Of a stretch of DNA of 64,000 nt, positions 38,471 through 49,380 are shown piece by piece. Source of the stretch: Geosiphon pyriformis (taxonomy: Eukaryota > Glomeromycota > Glomeromycetes > Archaeosporales > Geosiphonaceae); NCBI GenBank assembly GCA_016748015.1, contig JAAOMT010000198.1:238894-302893 (forward strand). The letters are read 5' to 3'. The translations under genes and the position numbers were made by a program. How positions within the stretch are numbered: the first letter of the stretch is position 1; each line of letters starts with the position of its first letter. The notes beneath the pieces are model-generated. The model was not told the DNA's origin. It did not search any database and was given only the letters and a program-made list of their open reading frames with translations.

Positions 38471-39493
38471 ATAACGTGGAAGAATTATTGAATGAAAAAA
38501 ATATGAATGTTATGATATAAAATAGATTGTCTTAAAAATTTCGAGGTTAACTTCAACCTCAATCAAAATATTCAAAGTATTTTATTTGATTATTGAACTA
38601 TTTTAGATCTTAAAACAATATGAATTTATTCTATAAAAATAAAGTTTAAAATAAGAGTGCCAACTGAAACATTCATTAAAAGAATGAATTGTTACTTTGT
38701 GATTCGGATTTATCTTCATTACTGTGATCTTTCTTTTAGCGACTATGACCTCAAAGAGCAGAGATTGAAATTAACCAATTAAATTAAAGGAAAAAGCATA
38801 GATCAATATAGATAACCCATAACTTTTTTAGATTTAAATGATAAATAGGTTTAAAATGTTAGCAACTTGATAAGGAAATTTTGATAATTGCCAGATCCAA
38901 ACTTAAAACAATAATTAAATGCAATGATTTTAAAATTGGGAATTTTTTTTTCCATCGTGCATGAATCAGTAACAGAAAAGAATTTCACAAAAACTTTTTG
39001 TACTTTCAGATTTCGGCAAGACCAGTAAAATAATCTTTAATTCTCTTTAAACTAAACAATATAAAAAAAATCAATAATATTTTTAAAATTAAAAAATAAT
39101 AAATAAATGTAATTTTAAACAAATAACAGAAATATTAATTAATTAATAAAAAAAAAAAAATGAAATCTAAATTCTTTTTGATCACATGAGGATAATTAGA
39201 TCTTTTAAGTTATTTTTATAATTAACAATTTTTGGAGATCAATTTAATAATAGATTTAAACTTGTCATCGTGGGTAAAAGGGCGTTTTTTATTTGACTTT
39301 TTTGTCCTGGTAACCTCACCCTGAGAACTTTTGACGTTATATATGCATTTATAATATGCAAATGAACGAAACTCATCGCAGGAATTTATATGAAAGCCCT
39401 AACTTTTCAAGTTCCTTTTTAAAAAGCCCTTATTCTGAACCCAATCTCTTTTAGCTGTTTAATAAGCATATAACTGAAATAAAAGAAAAACTA
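38471..39493. other. Intergenic stretch between DBR1 and the Ser/Pro-rich gene
   Basis: About 1 kb, AT-rich in the middle (39,050-39,160). The part just upstream of the next gene is less AT-rich and has TGACGT at 39332-39337, directly followed by a TATATAT stretch. This may be a core promoter but is too slight to annotate as one. Confidence 0.5.
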
Positions 39494-41397
39494 ATGGCAG
39501 ACCAAATGGAAAATTTGCGCGGAAATCTTGGTGATCATAAAAACATAGATGATAACAACAATGCTAACGGAAATTTCAAAATTTCTTTAGACTCACAAAT
39601 ATCAAACTCACCTTTACAGTTTTCCACCCCGAATCTTCGTTTCGCCTTGCAAAATGATTTGGGTCGATTGTTTGCCACTCAAGGAAATATTTCCAGCAGT
39701 CCTGGTAGTAGCGTCGGTGTTCCCAGTAACAATAATAACGTACCTTCCGAACAGGTTACTTTCTCCTCACCGTCCTATTTCGATCAAATGGAACAACAAT
39801 ATCCTCACACCCCGTTGTTTCGCAAAATTGCTCGTCCCACTCCCCCTTCACTTAATACCAATATCACTCAATTATTAATTGCTCATAATAACAATATCAG
39901 CGGTCTTAACTCGTCTCCCTTTCCCATGGACAATATCATGAGTCCAGAAGATTCTTCAAGTCATCGTCGTCGTGATAGCAATGTATCTGCAATGTCAATT
40001 CAATTGTATGATGCCCCTGAATCAAGTCACCAAAGACGTGATAGCAATGTTTCCAATATGTCTATGCAACTTGACACTCCAACTTCTAGTGGTGGAGAGG
40101 AAGGAAACGATGAAGATATTAATAAATTATCATTCGTTTTTCCTTTCACATTCACCCCCAGAGGTTCTTCATCATTATCACGTCCGGCCACACCTACTAC
40201 TCCACCTCCTTATCTCTCCTCATCCTCATCAGTCCAGATTCAGAACCTGAATAATTTTAACCTTAATCATAATAACCAAAATATTAACAATCATCCTGGT
40301 AGCAACCTGCAAATGTATTCCACGAATTCATTAAAATCACAACTATCTTCATCAATTTCTCATCCTAATTTTCTGAGAAGGAATAGTATGGACGTGAATT
40401 TAGAGAGTAGCATTGCACTTGCCTCTTCATCATCTGAAAAGCCTTCACCAATTCAACGTGCTGTAAGGGCCAGAAGAGCATCATTGTTGGTAAATAAACT
40501 TTATTTTCTTTTCCTTTTAAATCACCATTCTAAAAATCCATGAGGTAATTTTTCCTAGCCGAAAACCAAGTCTTTTCAACGCATTGTTCATGAGCTGCAG
40601 GATGAGTCTAAACCTTTAGAGACTGAGATCAAACAAGAATACAAGACTACAAAAGTTCTTATGACGGAAGGTGAAAAATATATGGATTCTAGTGAAGCTT
40701 TACCAGATGTAAGTTTATCAAAAATTGAATGTTTGATTGGTATTTGATTGAATCGCAGTTTTTTCTTTATATAGGATTTTCTTTCAACTTGGATCAAATT
40801 CCGTGATGTACAACCTTCGCCACCACCATATAATGCGTCAAGACTCAATCCAGAACTTGAAATGTCGGTTAGTATCATAATCTCCAATATTTCCTAATTG
40901 ATTTATAATTACTAAGTTCCATATAAATTAAATTGCATATCGTAGTTTCGTCAAGACACCCCATCTCCAACTTCTTCCATTGCTGGACCATGGCCTGCGA
41001 ATGCAGTTAACAGCCGGATAAAGCGGAAAGGTAACTTTGTAATCTATTCGCATGAAAGATATTTTTTAAGTGAATTTTATGAACCTTTTATTTTTTAGCA
41101 TCCGATGACCGGTTTGAGCCATATTTTAATCCTAAACGACGTGCAGTCTCCCCAAGTCTTGGTGGCAGCCCTCCAATAGGTGTTCCTTCACCACCAACCA
41201 ATAATGGAGGATCAACATCACCAATTGGAGTAACCTCGACATGTACAGGTTCAGCACCGTCCACACCATTACAGCAAGTCGTCACGAATAATAATGAAGC
41301 TGAAAATAATCATAATAATAGCAACACTGACATGAATTTGGTAAATATACAGGACGCAAACGGAAAGTTTAGCAGAATGAGCCTCTCGGGCGAATAA
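39494..41397 (+). CDS. Uncharacterised Ser/Pro/Asn-rich, probably nuclear protein (five exons)
   Basis: Function not recognised. Exons: 39494-40489, 40559-40708, 40775-40867, 40946-41030, 41099-41397, all joining in phase to give 540 aa. The first 330 residues are low-complexity (Ser, Asn, Pro, Gln) with a duplicated RRDSNVS-x-MS-x-QL motif (about residues 155-195), a basophilic kinase-type site. A more conserved-looking helical block follows at exons 1/2 (SPIQRAVRARRASLL, then KTKSFQRIVHELQDE and ETEIKQEYKTT). The C-terminus has basic clusters (RIKRKASDD, NPKRRAVSPS) that look like a bipartite nuclear signal, followed by SP/TP sites. Composition suggests a phosphorylated regulatory protein, perhaps transcriptional; that is inference. 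Tight introns in frame argue strongly that the gene is real. It converges with DPM2. Confidence 0.82.
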
Positions 41398-41780
41398 AGG
41401 TTTAAAATCACATACGAGATGAAGATCTCGAAAACTTTATTCATCCAACCAAATAACGAAGAATTGTGAAGATATAATGGTAAAGATGAAAGGTTGGGAA
41501 ATCTTTTTTGTAAATATACTTGTCGCTTTGCTAGAGAACTAGCAAATTGTAAACAATAAACCTCGATTTCCTTTTTCAAGGGTGCATATGATGATTGGAA
41601 TTGAAGTGACAACTGTTTCTCGAAAATTTGTTACTAATATTATAAACTTCAGAAGATTGATCGATGTAAACCAAGCAATAAATAAGTATTTTTACCTTGT
41701 TTGATTAGTTGGATTTTTTCTTTTACAGATCATACTAATAACGTATTATCAGAACGATCAAATATTGACTACTTCCATAA
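41398..41780. other. Convergent 3' intergenic region
   Basis: About 380 bp between the stop codons of the Ser/Pro-rich gene and DPM2, presumably both 3' UTRs. No coding signal seen. Confidence 0.5.
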
Positions 41781-42348
41781 TTACGCCTTCTTTTGCCCTT
41801 TCTTGCCGCTCTTTATCATGACCAATGCCAAGAAAGTGGACACTACAGTCAAGCCGATAAGCAGCAGTACTACGGGTATACGAATAGCGTAATCACGATC
41901 AGGAAAATATTCATGTAGAGGATGGTCTTCATCGACGAATGGCTGTTTTTTGAGTATATGGTTTAGGGAATTATTCAATAGATGAAGAGTGCATTAAGCA
42001 AAAGGTTATTACAAGTTAATTGCCGAAGAGATGAGATTCGAATGAAAGAGAACAATGAGAACAAATCAGCAAATTTTCTGAAAATTGTTACTGAACCATT
42101 ATTAACGCCCATATGGTGTAATAAAGAAATAAAGCCACGGAGAAAAGTAAAAGAGTTCCTCCAACGGCTCTATCTCTACCTGCTGAACCCTAAATTTTAG
42201 AAATGCATTAAGAGAGTTTTAAATGTGAAAAAATGTCGTGAATAATTATTTATGTGTTACTTTAACATAATAGCCAAGACAAATATTGGAGTATTTGTTT
42301 TAGTTTGACAAGAGAAAACCAGTTTCACATAGGTAATAAGCTCACCAT
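41781..42348 (-). CDS. DPM2: Dolichol-phosphate mannosyltransferase subunit 2 (three exons)
   Basis: DPM2 is the small ER membrane protein that stabilises the DPM1 catalytic subunit, which makes the mannose donor for GPI anchors, N-glycans and O-mannosylation. Exons: 42348-42346 (ATG only), 42189-42097, 41942-41781, coding 85 aa; the human protein is 84 aa. The first helix reads AVGGTLLLFSVALFLYYTIW. The loop has PFVDEDHPLHEYFPDRDYAI, close to the family PFxDxxHxxHxYFxPRxYA pattern. The second helix is IPVVLLLIGLTVVSTFLALV, with a Lys-rich tail. The start codon alone forms exon 1, with a strong GTGAGC donor; phase 0 gives MGSAGRDRAVGG. The 144-nt first intron is inferred from phase and family length, so an alternative start exon is possible. 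Confidence 0.86.
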
Positions 42349-43310
42349 TTTAGCGAAGACGGTTTCGAGACGATATATCTTCGGTAGGCTAATGCTAATT
42401 AACTACTAATCTGCTTATACAAACGCGAAACTTTAGAAGTTCAAAGTTATAGAGAAGCTAAAAGGTAAAGACAGGCAAAATATAATTAAAAAAAATCGTA
42501 GAGAAGTTGATAATAAAAAATGAATTCTCGAGCAAACAATGATTGCTTCGTTAACGAATGGGGCATTGACACGCCTATTATAAGATCTAATATGGTGCGT
42601 AATCTTGTTCAACACAGTAAATTTGCTAGCCTTTTAAAAGGTGAGGTAATTTGTAAAAATCTCAAGTTGGTCATTAAAGATCAAATTATTCTGCGAGATG
42701 AAATTCTTTTAAAGATTTTGTTGAGAAGTTTGTAAATTGGAGTTGCACAGAGACACAGGCGTAGAAGTGACTTTTCTCAGTAGCAGAGGTGATGGAGATA
42801 TCATTTTTGAGAAGTTAGATCAGAAAAGATAGAAGGCGGTAAAGAGAAGTTAAATACTTTTTTCAGATAATAGAAACGACAGCAAAGGAGGAGAAGAAAA
42901 GAATAAGACGCTAAATACTTTTATGGTCTATAAAATACCTTTTTTAAATTTTTTAGATCATGGCGACAATTGAAACAGGGATGGCGGCCAAGTAGAGCAA
43001 AAAGGTAAGTACTTTTATCACTTGTCTTTTTTAAGACGAGGGTAGATAATGATCTTTCTCTTTAGAAAGCCTCATGATTATATATTTAAAAAATTCAACC
43101 AACACTTTGAATTTCATGTTAAGCTTTTTTGTGTAAAGTTTGCTGCTGTTACAAAGCTGAAATTACAACACATGTTATGAAAATTACCATTAGTTAATTA
43201 CTTTATTTAAATACTAAGTGAAAAAAGTTGTTACTTTAAGTTCTTACAGATTTACAATTAAAGCTTTAAAATAAATATAATTTTATTAAGTAAATGTTTT
43301 TTTTTTATTA
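42349..43310. other. Intergenic stretch upstream of DPM2
   Basis: Mixed-composition DNA, purine-rich on the + strand around 42,740-42,910, in which a short phrase (TAAATACTTTT) recurs at about 42,851, 42,910 and, as GTAAGTACTTTT, 43,007. A 71-codon ORF at 42520-42735 has no recognisable features. Confidence 0.45.
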
Positions 43311-43560
43311 AGATTTAACAAGCACGGCCCAACTACTATTTAGAAATTAGAAAAAAATTAAGAGCTCCAAGGCTAAATGTGGTTTATGTACTTTTTATAT
43401 GTAACCAGTTACTCGAGCCAGTTCAGGCTATGCTACGTTGTTACAATAGAAGTAAACTTACCCAAAGCTAACATTCTTTGAACTACATCAAATAATTTAA
43501 CACTACAAAAAATTAACCCAACTAGCTATTCAGCTGTTTTTAAGAGATCAGTCTTAATAC
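43311..43560 (-). mobile_element. LINE 3'-end scrap F
   Basis: The minus strand carries a decayed LINE terminus: the tail at 43,300-43,318, then AACAAGCACGGCCCAACTA on + (compare AACGAGT...CAAACACTA in other copies), the conserved untranslated block (TATGTAACCAGTTACTCGAGCC on + in outline) and the last codons of ORF2. Only about 250 bp remain. Confidence 0.65.
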
Positions 43561-44700
43561 TATTAGGCTCATGTGTTCAAATTAAAAAATATATCATCAT
43601 TAATGTCAATTAAAGGATTTAAATTACCAGACATATTAACATCATCCATACAGCACTCTTTTTTCAATAAAATCACTTCTCTCTTTAACTTACCAACAAC
43701 TTTACTAAAAAAACTCAGATAAATCATAAATTCATTAACTTTAAGACTAAAAACACTGCTTAAAACCAAATTATTTTTAATAAACTGTTCAAATATAGTA
43801 ACCAGAGAGCTAAAAAGCTTAACAATTAATTCAACCAATACAAAAAGTTTGGCCAAATCAGATTCCAAAGAAAACAACTAAAACAACACCAAAGGATCAT
43901 TAACAATAACAGAAAAAAAAACAGAAATCATCAAAGATAAAAACTCAAAAGAGCTTAAAGGAGCAGAAGCTTTGATATAAGACTTAGAATTTACAAAACA
44001 AAGTATAAATATCTTAGAAGCCTTAAAAAAAGAAGGTGGAAACATCTTATAGTTCACAGCCAGATAATCTATTTTTTGATATCTAAAATAGTACCAACAA
44101 TTAGAGGTTTTTTATCAGATATAGCACTTTCTTAGCATATTAATTTTGATTACAATAATATTCAAATCTACTTGAAAACCAAATGTAATTAGAGCAAACT
44201 AGAAACAGCAATCAGAATTAGGAGAGCAAAAAATAAAACAAATCTGACCACTAACTTGAGAGATTATATTACTAATTTTAAAGACAATACAGTCAGAGAA
44301 AAGATTAATCAACTTGTTTTTAAACCTATTATAAGATATAATGATCTTTCTTGATTTATTAAGAAAAAAATTTTAATACTATCTTTATTCACTAAAACTG
44401 ATCAATAATTTAAAGCAGACACAACAGAGTTTAGTTTATTAAAGTGAATAACCATATATTGTTAAACATCAGTAGGCTTTAGCATAATATAGATCACTTT
44501 ATTAAACACACTAAAAGCTGTCTTAATATTAGCAACAAATATACTCAAAGACATATTATACAGTACAACAGCAGTAAAAGAAAAGCCAGTCTTAGAAACC
44601 ATCAAAGATTTAACAATTTTAAGAGTGGCCAAGTAAATAAAACTTGTAAATTTAATCAAAAAAGCAGTTTCTAAAAACTCTTAAAAAGCAAACTTTATAC
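43561..44700 (-). pseudogene. Decayed ORF1-like (gag-like) fragment
   Basis: Minus-strand remnant of a gag-like protein that does not align with ORF1 of elements B-E. Open pieces are 44659-44462 (IKFTSFIYLATLKIVKSLMV and SIFVANIKTAFSVF, RRM-like in pattern) and 43877-43569 (helical, ending in an acidic tail). Between them a frame with stops reads ITFGFQVDLN and FRYQKIDYLAVNY, which could be a knuckle whose Cys and His were changed to Tyr. Interpretation as ORF1 of a second LINE family is inference. Confidence 0.4.
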
Positions 44701-44769
44701 AAAAAAGCTTTATATTGTTTTTTAATATTGACTTTACATCCAAAAAATTATGTACAGACTGAAATACAG

Positions 44770-45015
44770 TTTTAATATAAGCTCACTGATGCTTTTGGTG
44801 TTAGTTTTGGGTTTTGTAAATATTGTCGGTTCTTTTTTGGTATAGGTAATATGGTTTCTGTTCATATAGATGTATAGTGTTGTTCTGATTGGCTTGAGTG
44901 GCTGGTTACGTGTAGAAAATGCATGATTCGCACTTAGTTTAAAACATTTATATGTTGTATAGTTCTAGGTAGCATTTGGACTTCACTCATTAAAACATAA
45001 TAAAAAAAAATATAT
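44770..45015 (+). mobile_element. LINE 3'-end scrap G
   Basis: Plus-strand 3' stump of the LINE family: last codons of ORF2 (DAFGVSFGFCKYCRFFF pattern, ending VSVHIDV*), the untranslated block GGCTTGAGTGGCTGGTTACG, the terminus AGGTAGCATTTGGACTTCAC and a TAATAAAAAAAAAT tail. About 245 bp long. Confidence 0.75.
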
Positions 45016-45239
45016 ATAAGCTAATTTAATTTTAAAAATAACACCAAGTACTAAAGTAGAGATTACACATCTAATAAATCTTTAATCATTAATAATAGTT
45101 TCTTAAACACTACTAATAACAGCACCAAAAACCAGTAAAAAAGATAATTTAGTTTTTATCTAATTAGCTCAGTTCTTAAAAACAAATAACTTTACAAGAA
45201 ATAATTGTTTTGTTTTTAAAACTGCCAAAGATTTGTTAA

Positions 45240-47090
45240 AAAACATTATATTTGGTAACACAATTAGTGATTAATTTTGGCTCCAATTTTGTTAAATAGT
45301 TGTTCAACTTTAATTGAATTTAAAGATTTTATGGGACAAGTTCTTTCTCTTTTTTAACAACTATTATAAAATTTTACATACTATTAAATATTTTTTTGCA
45401 TATGGAATCAGAAATAATGTTTTATTGTTTTTTGAATTATTTTTTTCTAAATGTGCTAACAATAAATCTGTATATATGTTGTAAAAGATGGTTTTTTTCT
45501 TGTTTTCTTGAACTAATTTGAGTGAATTTGTTGGGTTTCTGTAATTTTGGTAATAAATTTTGTTGTAATAAATAAAATATTGTTTTGTTTGGTTTTGTAA
45601 TTAGTGTTTTTTAACTGAAGACCAATTTTCTGGTATATTAAGAGTTTTCAAATAGTTTTTAATGTTGTTATAGTTTTTGGGATTTATTGTTTTATTATTA
45701 ATTTGTTTATTAAGTTAGTTAGGTGTTAATATAAATTCTAATCTTATCTTATTTTGAAAAAGCTATTAATGTTTGTGTGTAATTTTCCAGATTTATGGTA
45801 AACAATATATTTGTAATTAGTTAAGAAGTCAGTCTATTAAAATTGTTTTATATTGAGTTCCAATTTTTTTGTTAAGCTATTTAAGACCAATATTATTAGT
45901 TATAATATCAAATTTTTTTCTATATTGCAAATATTATTGAAAGTGTTTTAGGACCCAAATAACAGCTGTTGCTTCTAGTTTAGTAAAATCATATTTGGTT
46001 TTAGTAAATTTAAGTGTTTTACTGGCATAAACAATAACTTGTTCATTGTTATTATTATTTAACTATAATAAAATAGCACTAAATATTGTGTATAAAACAT
46101 TGGTAACTAAGTAGAACTGTCTGCTAAAGTCTAAATAAGCAAAAACTGGAACTGTTGTTAATTTTATTTTAAAAGTTTTAAACACTTTTTGTTGTTCATT
46201 GGCTTATTAATATAACATGTTTTTGTTAATTAAGTAGTTAAAAAATTTTGTAATTTTGGAGAATTTTTTAATGAATTTTTAATAGTAAGAGACTAATCTA
46301 ATAAATTCTCTTAATTTGTAGTATTTTGAAGAATATGAAAATTTTTAACAGCATTAATTGTTCTTGAATTTGGTTGAACTCTATCTTTACTAACAATGTG
46401 TTCTAAAAAGATTAGACTTGTTTTTTTAAAGTAACATTTCTTAATGTTTAGCTTTAATCCTGTTTTTTGTAATTATTGAAATACTTTTTACAAATAGATA
46501 AGATAAGCTTTAAAAATTGGAAAATAAATATTAGTATTATCAAGATAGACAATTATTAATTGCTATAAAAATTCTTTATAAACAACATTTATTAGTTGCT
46601 AAAATGTTGCTGGTGTATTGCAAAGTCTAAAAAACATAACATTAAATTTGTAATTTCTTTTTTGTGTAGTAAATGTCATTTTAAAACAGTCTTTTAGATC
46701 TATTTCAACTTGCCAGTATTTGCTTTTTAAGTTTAAAGTTGAAAAGAACTTGGCTTTTTCTAGAACATTTAGTATGTTATCAATTTTTAATAATAGATAA
46801 ACATTTCCTATTGTAACATTATTTAGTTGACAATAGTCTACACAAAATCTGATTTTTTTATTTTTCTTTTTAACAAGAACTACTGGTAAAACCTATAAAC
46901 TTCTTGATGGTTGAATTAATCTATTATTAAACATTTTCTGAACTTTTTTTCTAATAAATTGGTAGTTAGCAGATGAGATTTTATAAGCTTATTGGCATTT
47001 TGGTAAAGCATTCTTAGTATGGATTTAATGTTAAATAATATTCATTTTTCCCAAATTATTGTTATTTTTAACAAATATATCAGCATATTC
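45240..47090 (-). mobile_element. Ty3/gypsy-type LTR retrotransposon pol relic
   Basis: Minus-strand conceptual translation, read through many stops, gives an ordered Ty3/gypsy pol. The pre-RT block is ANYQFIRKKVQKMFNNRLIQ (about 46,905-46,990). The RT has VVLVKKKNKKIRFCVDYCQL, KYWQVEIDLKDCFKMTFTT, NVMFFRLCNTPATF, a YLDN version of YLDD, and FLEHIVSKDR (46,385-46,930). RNase H follows with TTVPVFAYLDF and QVIVYASKTLKFTKTKYDF (45,895-46,160). The start of integrase reads RTCPIKSL...QLFNKIGAKI (about 45,270-45,350). It breaks off near 45,240. No intact ORF remains. No matching LTR pair seen. Confidence 0.82.
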
Positions 47091-47483
47091 AGTAATTAAC
47101 TGTTTTAATTGTTTTTGTTGTTAGAATTTTAAGAGATTTATGTTGATTTGAGAAAGTTTTTCTTTAATAATATGATAGTTTTTAGTTGTTAGAATGATGT
47201 TTGAATTTAAAAGTAGAGTATATTTCACAATTTCAATAAAATTAGAGACAATTTAAGAAGTTTTATTTTGGAAAATTTTGTTATGTATTATTCTAATTTT
47301 TAGTTTATTTAATAAAATGATAAAATATTTATTGAAATTGTAAAAAATAACTTGGAATTTTTTCATTTTTTTGAAATATAAACATTTGGAATTAAGATTT
47401 TATGTTTTGTGCAGATTTGTTCATTTGATTCAAAAATTTGCTATGTAGTAGTAAGTTTTGAACAGATATAAATTTCGTAATAT

Positions 47484-47748
47484 TGTTATGATTAAAACTC
47501 ATAGTTTTTATTAGTTATTATATGTATTAGTCATTGATATTATATAATTAGTCACTTTATTTTTAGATAGTAATCATTAATCTGATCAATAATCTGATTA
47601 TTGACTACTTTTAATAGCTATATAAGCAATGAATCTTTTAGATGTAATAAAACATATAATAATTAATTAAAAATAAATAAAATAATAAATATTATTTTAA
47701 TTTTTCTTCTATTGCTTATTTTTTTTTCTACTTTTAAGTATCTAAACA
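47484..47748 (+). repeat. Candidate solo LTR
   Basis: A block starting TGTTATGAT and ending TATCTAAACA (TG...CA) with a TATATAAGCA box and an AATAAAA signal about 30 nt later, in the order expected of an LTR on the + strand. It lies between the dUTPase and RT relics, which read on the minus strand. No clean target-site duplication is visible (TATT at best). Confidence 0.35.
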
Positions 47749-48151
47749 TATTAGGATAAAAAATTACTTATTGGCATTTACCTACCCTTTTTCTAACTTG
47801 TATAATTATAGTATTTAAAGAATATTGAATAAAATGTAACTGAAAAATACATCTAATACTTGATATTAAATTCTAAAAGTGCTAATGTGAGACATAAAAT
47901 TATACAGTACAGACTATTTCTTTACTTTTAGATTCTCTAGTTATCTTTTGAAAAAAATTAGCAACTGAGATATTTTATGAAATTAATCTTGCACATTGAA
48001 TCTATACTTATTTAATTTGCTCTTTAAAATTGAATTCTTTTTGATTAATTCCATTACCTTACAATTCTGTTTTCTCTTGTTATCTGTTAACTTGTTACTT
48101 CAATCCATAACAATATTTTCTAAAAAGTAAAATAACAATTGGTTGTAAAAG

Positions 48152-48510
48152 TCAAAAAATCTGGTGAAATTTATTTTGTATATTAAAAGCTATATTAACT
48201 GAAACTGTGAATTGTTGAATTAAACCAAAATCTTGGATTCTTCTTTTACTTTTGCTTAATTGTTTTCTGTTGTTGACTGGTTGTAAACCTGAAATGTTAA
48301 TTAAGAATAAGTAAATTACTTGAACAATTTTTTCAGGATGCTTAATTTTGAATGATTTTTCAGTTTTATTTTGTAACATAATAGTAATATCTTTAATGTA
48401 TTCTGTATTTATAACTCCTTTTCTAATATTGATTTTTTTGCTTGCCAATAATAATCAAAAAGCAATTTGGACTATTGTTTCTGGTAGTAAGTAGAATGAC
48501 CAATTTTATA
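48152..48510 (-). pseudogene. Retroelement dUTPase domain relic
   Basis: dUTPase hydrolyses dUTP to dUMP. The 98-codon ORF (48448-48152) plus its upstream extension, read through a stop, shows motif 2 in decayed form (AF*LLLASKK for APRSGLA), motif 3 (KGVINTEYIKDITIMLQN), motif 4 (HPEKIVQVIYL) and motif 5 (RRIQDFGLIQQ, normally RGxxGFGSTG). The Gly and Ser of motif 5 are lost. It lies on the same strand and upstream of the gypsy pol relic, where gag-protease would be. It also carries an extra segment (INISGLQPVNNRKQL) between motifs 4 and 5. Probably part of that retroelement. Confidence 0.65.
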
Positions 48511-48519
48511 CCAGTTATT

Positions 48520-48635
48520 TTATGTAGTTACTTTGTAGTAAATATCAACTCTTTCTTAAATATTGTTTGTTTGAAAGCTTACTAAAAATGTGTAGTTACT
48601 TTGTAATAAAAATTAACTCTTTTACAAAAATTTTA
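48520..48635. repeat. Imperfect tandem duplication
   Basis: The phrase TGTAGTTACTTTGTAGTAAA followed by ATCAACTCTTTC (from about 48,524) recurs about 67 bp later as TGTAGTTACTTTGTAATAAA with TTAACTCTTTT. Two copies only. Confidence 0.6.
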
Positions 48636-49319
48636 TCTATAAATTACTCTAATAATTATATTAAAAAAATAAAAAAAAAATAAAAAAATGTAAAAGAATT
48701 GAAATTTTGTTAAGAGAATTGTTTTCTATTTAAGTTTAGAGTCACTAATAAATTACTAAAATTGGTAGCTAATTAATTTCAAAATATTAGTTGTGTTTTG
48801 AAAAATATTAAGTGTAAATATTTTAAGAATTTGTTTTTAAAGTATTTTATTTTTAAATTGTATTAATGAAGATAAATCTAAAAGTAAGATACATTTTCTC
48901 AAAAAAAAAAAGCTCTTTTTTTATACAACTTGTTATAGTATTAGTTTATAAACTTAAACTTTTTCTTTATTATAATTTCGATAAATTAAAAATATATTTT
49001 GACAAACTACAAATTGTTTTTACCAACTATAAATAATTTCAGTAAATTATTATAATATTTTACAAATTTCTACAAATTTTGGCAATTTCTTAAATATTAT
49101 AGAGTTTGGAATATTGTATAATCTAATTATTACAATTGTGTATCATATAAATTGAATTATTAATTGAATCATGCTTTTTGATAATTTGGTTAAATAATAA
49201 GTAATAATTGAAATGATAATAATATATGCTAATTAATAATAGAAATTATAAAAGTAATTTCATGTTAACTACTAACTAAAATTTTATTAGTAATATTAAA
49301 GAACATAATTTTGAAAAAA
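48636..49319. other. AT-rich stretch left of LINE E
   Basis: A/T-dominated DNA with no recognisable coding relic between the dUTPase region and the 5' end of LINE E. Confidence 0.5.
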
Positions 49320-49380
49320 AAAAATTATTTTTTCTTGATTTTTTTCCTTTAATATTTTTTAACTCAATAATTTTTTTGTT

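Noticed and set aside
42520-42735. 71-codon ORF upstream of DPM2
   Set aside because: No recognisable motif, no intron support and ordinary length for chance in this region; not called as a gene.
46100-46110. gypsy RNase H region as a host gene
   Set aside because: Many stops and loss of catalytic Asp; order with RT and integrase shows a retroelement relic.
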